Shown: positions 8,086 to 9,084 of the stretch, piece after piece
How positions within the stretch are numbered: position 1 is the first letter of the stretch
Layout of the letters: each line of letters opens with the position of its first letter
Notes under the pieces: model-generated
Seen by the model: only the letters and a program-made list of their open reading frames with translations
The model's database searches: none
Told to the model about the DNA's origin: nothing
Program-made: the position numbers and the translations under genes
From: Chloroflexi bacterium RBG_16_68_14
Lineage (GTDB): Bacteria; Chloroflexota; Dehalococcoidia; DSTF01; RBG-16-68-14
Length of the DNA stretch: 9,084 nucleotides
Direction: 5' to 3'
NCBI GenBank assembly: GCA_001796995.1
Contig: MGOB01000086.1
Coordinates: forward strand, 12,151 to 21,234

Positions 8086-8208
8086 ATGCTGGAGGAAGCT
8101 ACGCTTAGCGACCTGACAGCCCAATACATCAGCGCGACCAGACCTGCGGCCTCGCCCAACGTTCCCCCCTCCGGACGAACCTGCTGCTTGGGGAAGACGC
8201 TCGAATGA
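8086..8208 (+). CDS. 40-aa ORF carrying a displaced ArsM C-terminal tail with a Cys-Cys pair
   Basis: The 40-residue ORF starts MLEEATLSDLTAQ, continues YISATRPAA (residues 14-22, identical to ArsM near its C-terminus and in the same frame of the 27-bp repeat), and then has a proline-rich stretch with RTCCLG (C33-C34) before the end. The first 13 residues match nothing in ArsM here. It has a strong ribosome-binding site, starts 21 nt after the molybdoenzyme stop, and its TGA overlaps the next gene's ATG (ATGA). I read residues 14-40 as the original 3' end of an arsM gene separated from its body by insertion of the molybdoenzyme gene. It may be a remnant, a leader peptide that keeps the next gene coupled, or a functional thiol peptide; the sequence cannot choose. 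Confidence 0.5.
   Translation: MLEEATLSDLTAQYISATRPAASPNVPPSGRTCCLGKTLE
8125..8151 (+). repeat. 27-bp direct repeat, right copy (in the 40-aa ORF)
   Basis: Identical to 5227-5253 over 27 bases, in the same orientation and read in the same frame as YISATRPAA. Recombination between the copies would delete 2898 bp (966 codons, so frame is kept) and join the arsM body to the rest of the small ORF. Confidence 0.95.
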
Positions 8209-9084
8209 AAGCGGCCGTCTACTACAAGACGGGGCCGCCGGACGTCTTCCGGTACGAGGAGGTGGCGGACCCGCCCTGCGGCCCAACCGACGTGCTCATC
8301 GAGGTGCAAGCCATCAGCATCGAGGGCGGCGACGTGCTGAACCGGGCGGGGGGCGAGATGCCCTCCCGTCCGCATATCGTGGGCTACCAGTGCGCGGGCG
8401 TCATTCGAGAGGTGGGCGCCAGCGTGACCGCCCGGGAGACCGGACAGGCGGTGGTCGCCATCATGCCATTCGGTTCGCACGCGTCGCTGGTGGCGGTACC
8501 CGAGGTCCAGACGTGGCTGCTGCCCGACGGGATGGACATCCAGCAGGGGGCGTGCGTGCCCATCGCCTTCGGCACGGCCCACGACTGCCTCTTCGAGTTC
8601 GGCCGCCTGCAGGCCGGGGAGACCATCCTCATCCATGCCGGGGCGGGCGGCGTCGGCCTGGCCGCCATTCAGCTCGCCAAGCGGGCGGGGGCGACGGTGC
8701 TGGCCACCGCCTCCAGCGACGAGAAGCTGGAGCGCCTGAAGGAGTTCGGCCTGGACCACGGCATCAACTACCGTACGACCGACTTCGTCTCGCGGGCACG
8801 GGAGCTCACCGGCGGACGGGGCGTGGACCTAGTGGTGGATTCGGTGGGGACGACGCTGCCGGGTAGTATCGCCTGCACCGGCTACCGTGGCCGCATCATC
8901 CAGGTGGGGAACGCGGGCCGGGCCGAGTCCCGCGCGATCGACACCGGGCCGCTGAGCGAGCTGAACCGCTCGCTCACCGGGGTCTTCTTCGGCGCCGCGG
9001 CGATGATCCAGCCGGAGCGGGTGCTGCCGATGGTCGATCGCTTGCTGCGAGAGGTGGCCTCGGGCGAGCTGCGGGTCGTCATCG
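8205..9084 (+). CDS. NADPH:quinone oxidoreductase-like MDR protein (partial, runs off the window)
   Basis: The first 293 residues of a medium-chain dehydrogenase/reductase, open to the window edge. The N-terminal GroES-like domain begins MKAAVYYKTGPPDVFRYEEV and includes VLIEVQAISIEGGDVLNR and GYQCAGVIREVG. The Rossmann domain has ILIHAGAGGVGLAAIQLAKRAGATV with the AxxGxxG NADP motif at 145-151, then TGGRGVDLVVDSVG. I see no catalytic zinc ligand set, which fits the quinone oxidoreductase branch: NADPH-dependent reduction of quinones or enone-like substrates in the cytoplasm. About 30-40 residues are probably missing at the C-terminus. ATG 8205 overlaps the small ORF's TGA, so translation is coupled to it. 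Apart from that coupling there is no close ribosome-binding site (GGGGAAG at 8190-8196 is the nearest). Confidence 0.9.
   Translation, partial: MKAAVYYKTGPPDVFRYEEVADPPCGPTDVLIEVQAISIEGGDVLNRAGGEMPSRPHIVGYQCAGVIREVGASVTARETGQAVVAIMPFGSHASLVAVPEVQTWLLPDGMDIQQGACVPIAFGTAHDCLFEFGRLQAGETILIHAGAGGVGLAAIQLAKRAGATVLATASSDEKLERLKEFGLDHGINYRTTDFVSRARELTGGRGVDLVVDSVGTTLPGSIACTGYRGRIIQVGNAGRAESRAIDTGPLSELNRSLTGVFFGAAAMIQPERVLPMVDRLLREVASGELRVVI

Noticed and set aside
8390..8866. Open frame on + inside the quinone oxidoreductase region
   Set aside because: Out of frame with the clear MDR protein starting at 8205; its translation is Arg/Gly-rich and typical of a GC-rich shadow frame.

Overview
All genes in this window read left to right on the + strand. 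Base composition is GC-rich (about two thirds G+C by eye) with strongly G/C-ending codons. This suggests a high-GC soil, sediment or thermal bacterium. The mix of a CaiB-type CoA-transferase, a short CxxC glutaredoxin, a PadR regulator and ArsM is compatible with Chloroflexota, but that is only a guess from the sequence; there is no rRNA or other marker to settle it.

Layout. (1) 39-1235: a class III (CaiB/BaiF) CoA-transferase. It is followed by a 24-bp perfect inverted repeat (1252-1313) whose arms are themselves near-palindromic. (2) 1433-3879: a small glutaredoxin-like protein with its own extended -10 promoter. Next comes cysteinyl-tRNA synthetase, fused without a stop to a family 2 glycosyltransferase domain; a good Shine-Dalgarno and ATG lie inside the fusion linker. 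(3) 3933-5271: a near-consensus promoter (TTGACA-17-TATAGT), three AGGTAT repeats at exact 15-bp steps, a PadR-type repressor with a vicinal Cys pair, and arsM (arsenite S-adenosylmethionine methyltransferase). This reads as a self-regulated arsenic unit. (4) 5281-8064: a 927-residue molybdopterin oxidoreductase of the type II DMSO-reductase (NarG/EbdA-like) group. It has no Tat signal and no iron-sulfur beta subunit beside it. (5) 8086-8208: a 40-residue ORF with a strong ribosome-binding site. (6) 8205-window end: an NADPH:quinone oxidoreductase-like MDR protein that overlaps the small ORF by ATGA and runs off the edge.

The most interesting structure is the last third. A perfect 27-bp direct repeat brackets the molybdoenzyme gene. 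The left copy (5227-5253) encodes the end of ArsM; the right copy (8125-8151) lies in the 40-aa ORF in the same reading frame, giving YISATRPAA in both proteins. Collapsing the two copies would remove 2898 bp and rebuild a longer ArsM ending in a Cys-Cys tail, translationally coupled to the quinone oxidoreductase. The simplest reading is that the molybdoenzyme gene was inserted at the 3' end of an arsM-qor operon, leaving a displaced ArsM tail behind. Its codon use, looser than its neighbours' in several places, supports a separate origin. Whether the molybdoenzyme has any role in arsenic chemistry is unknown.
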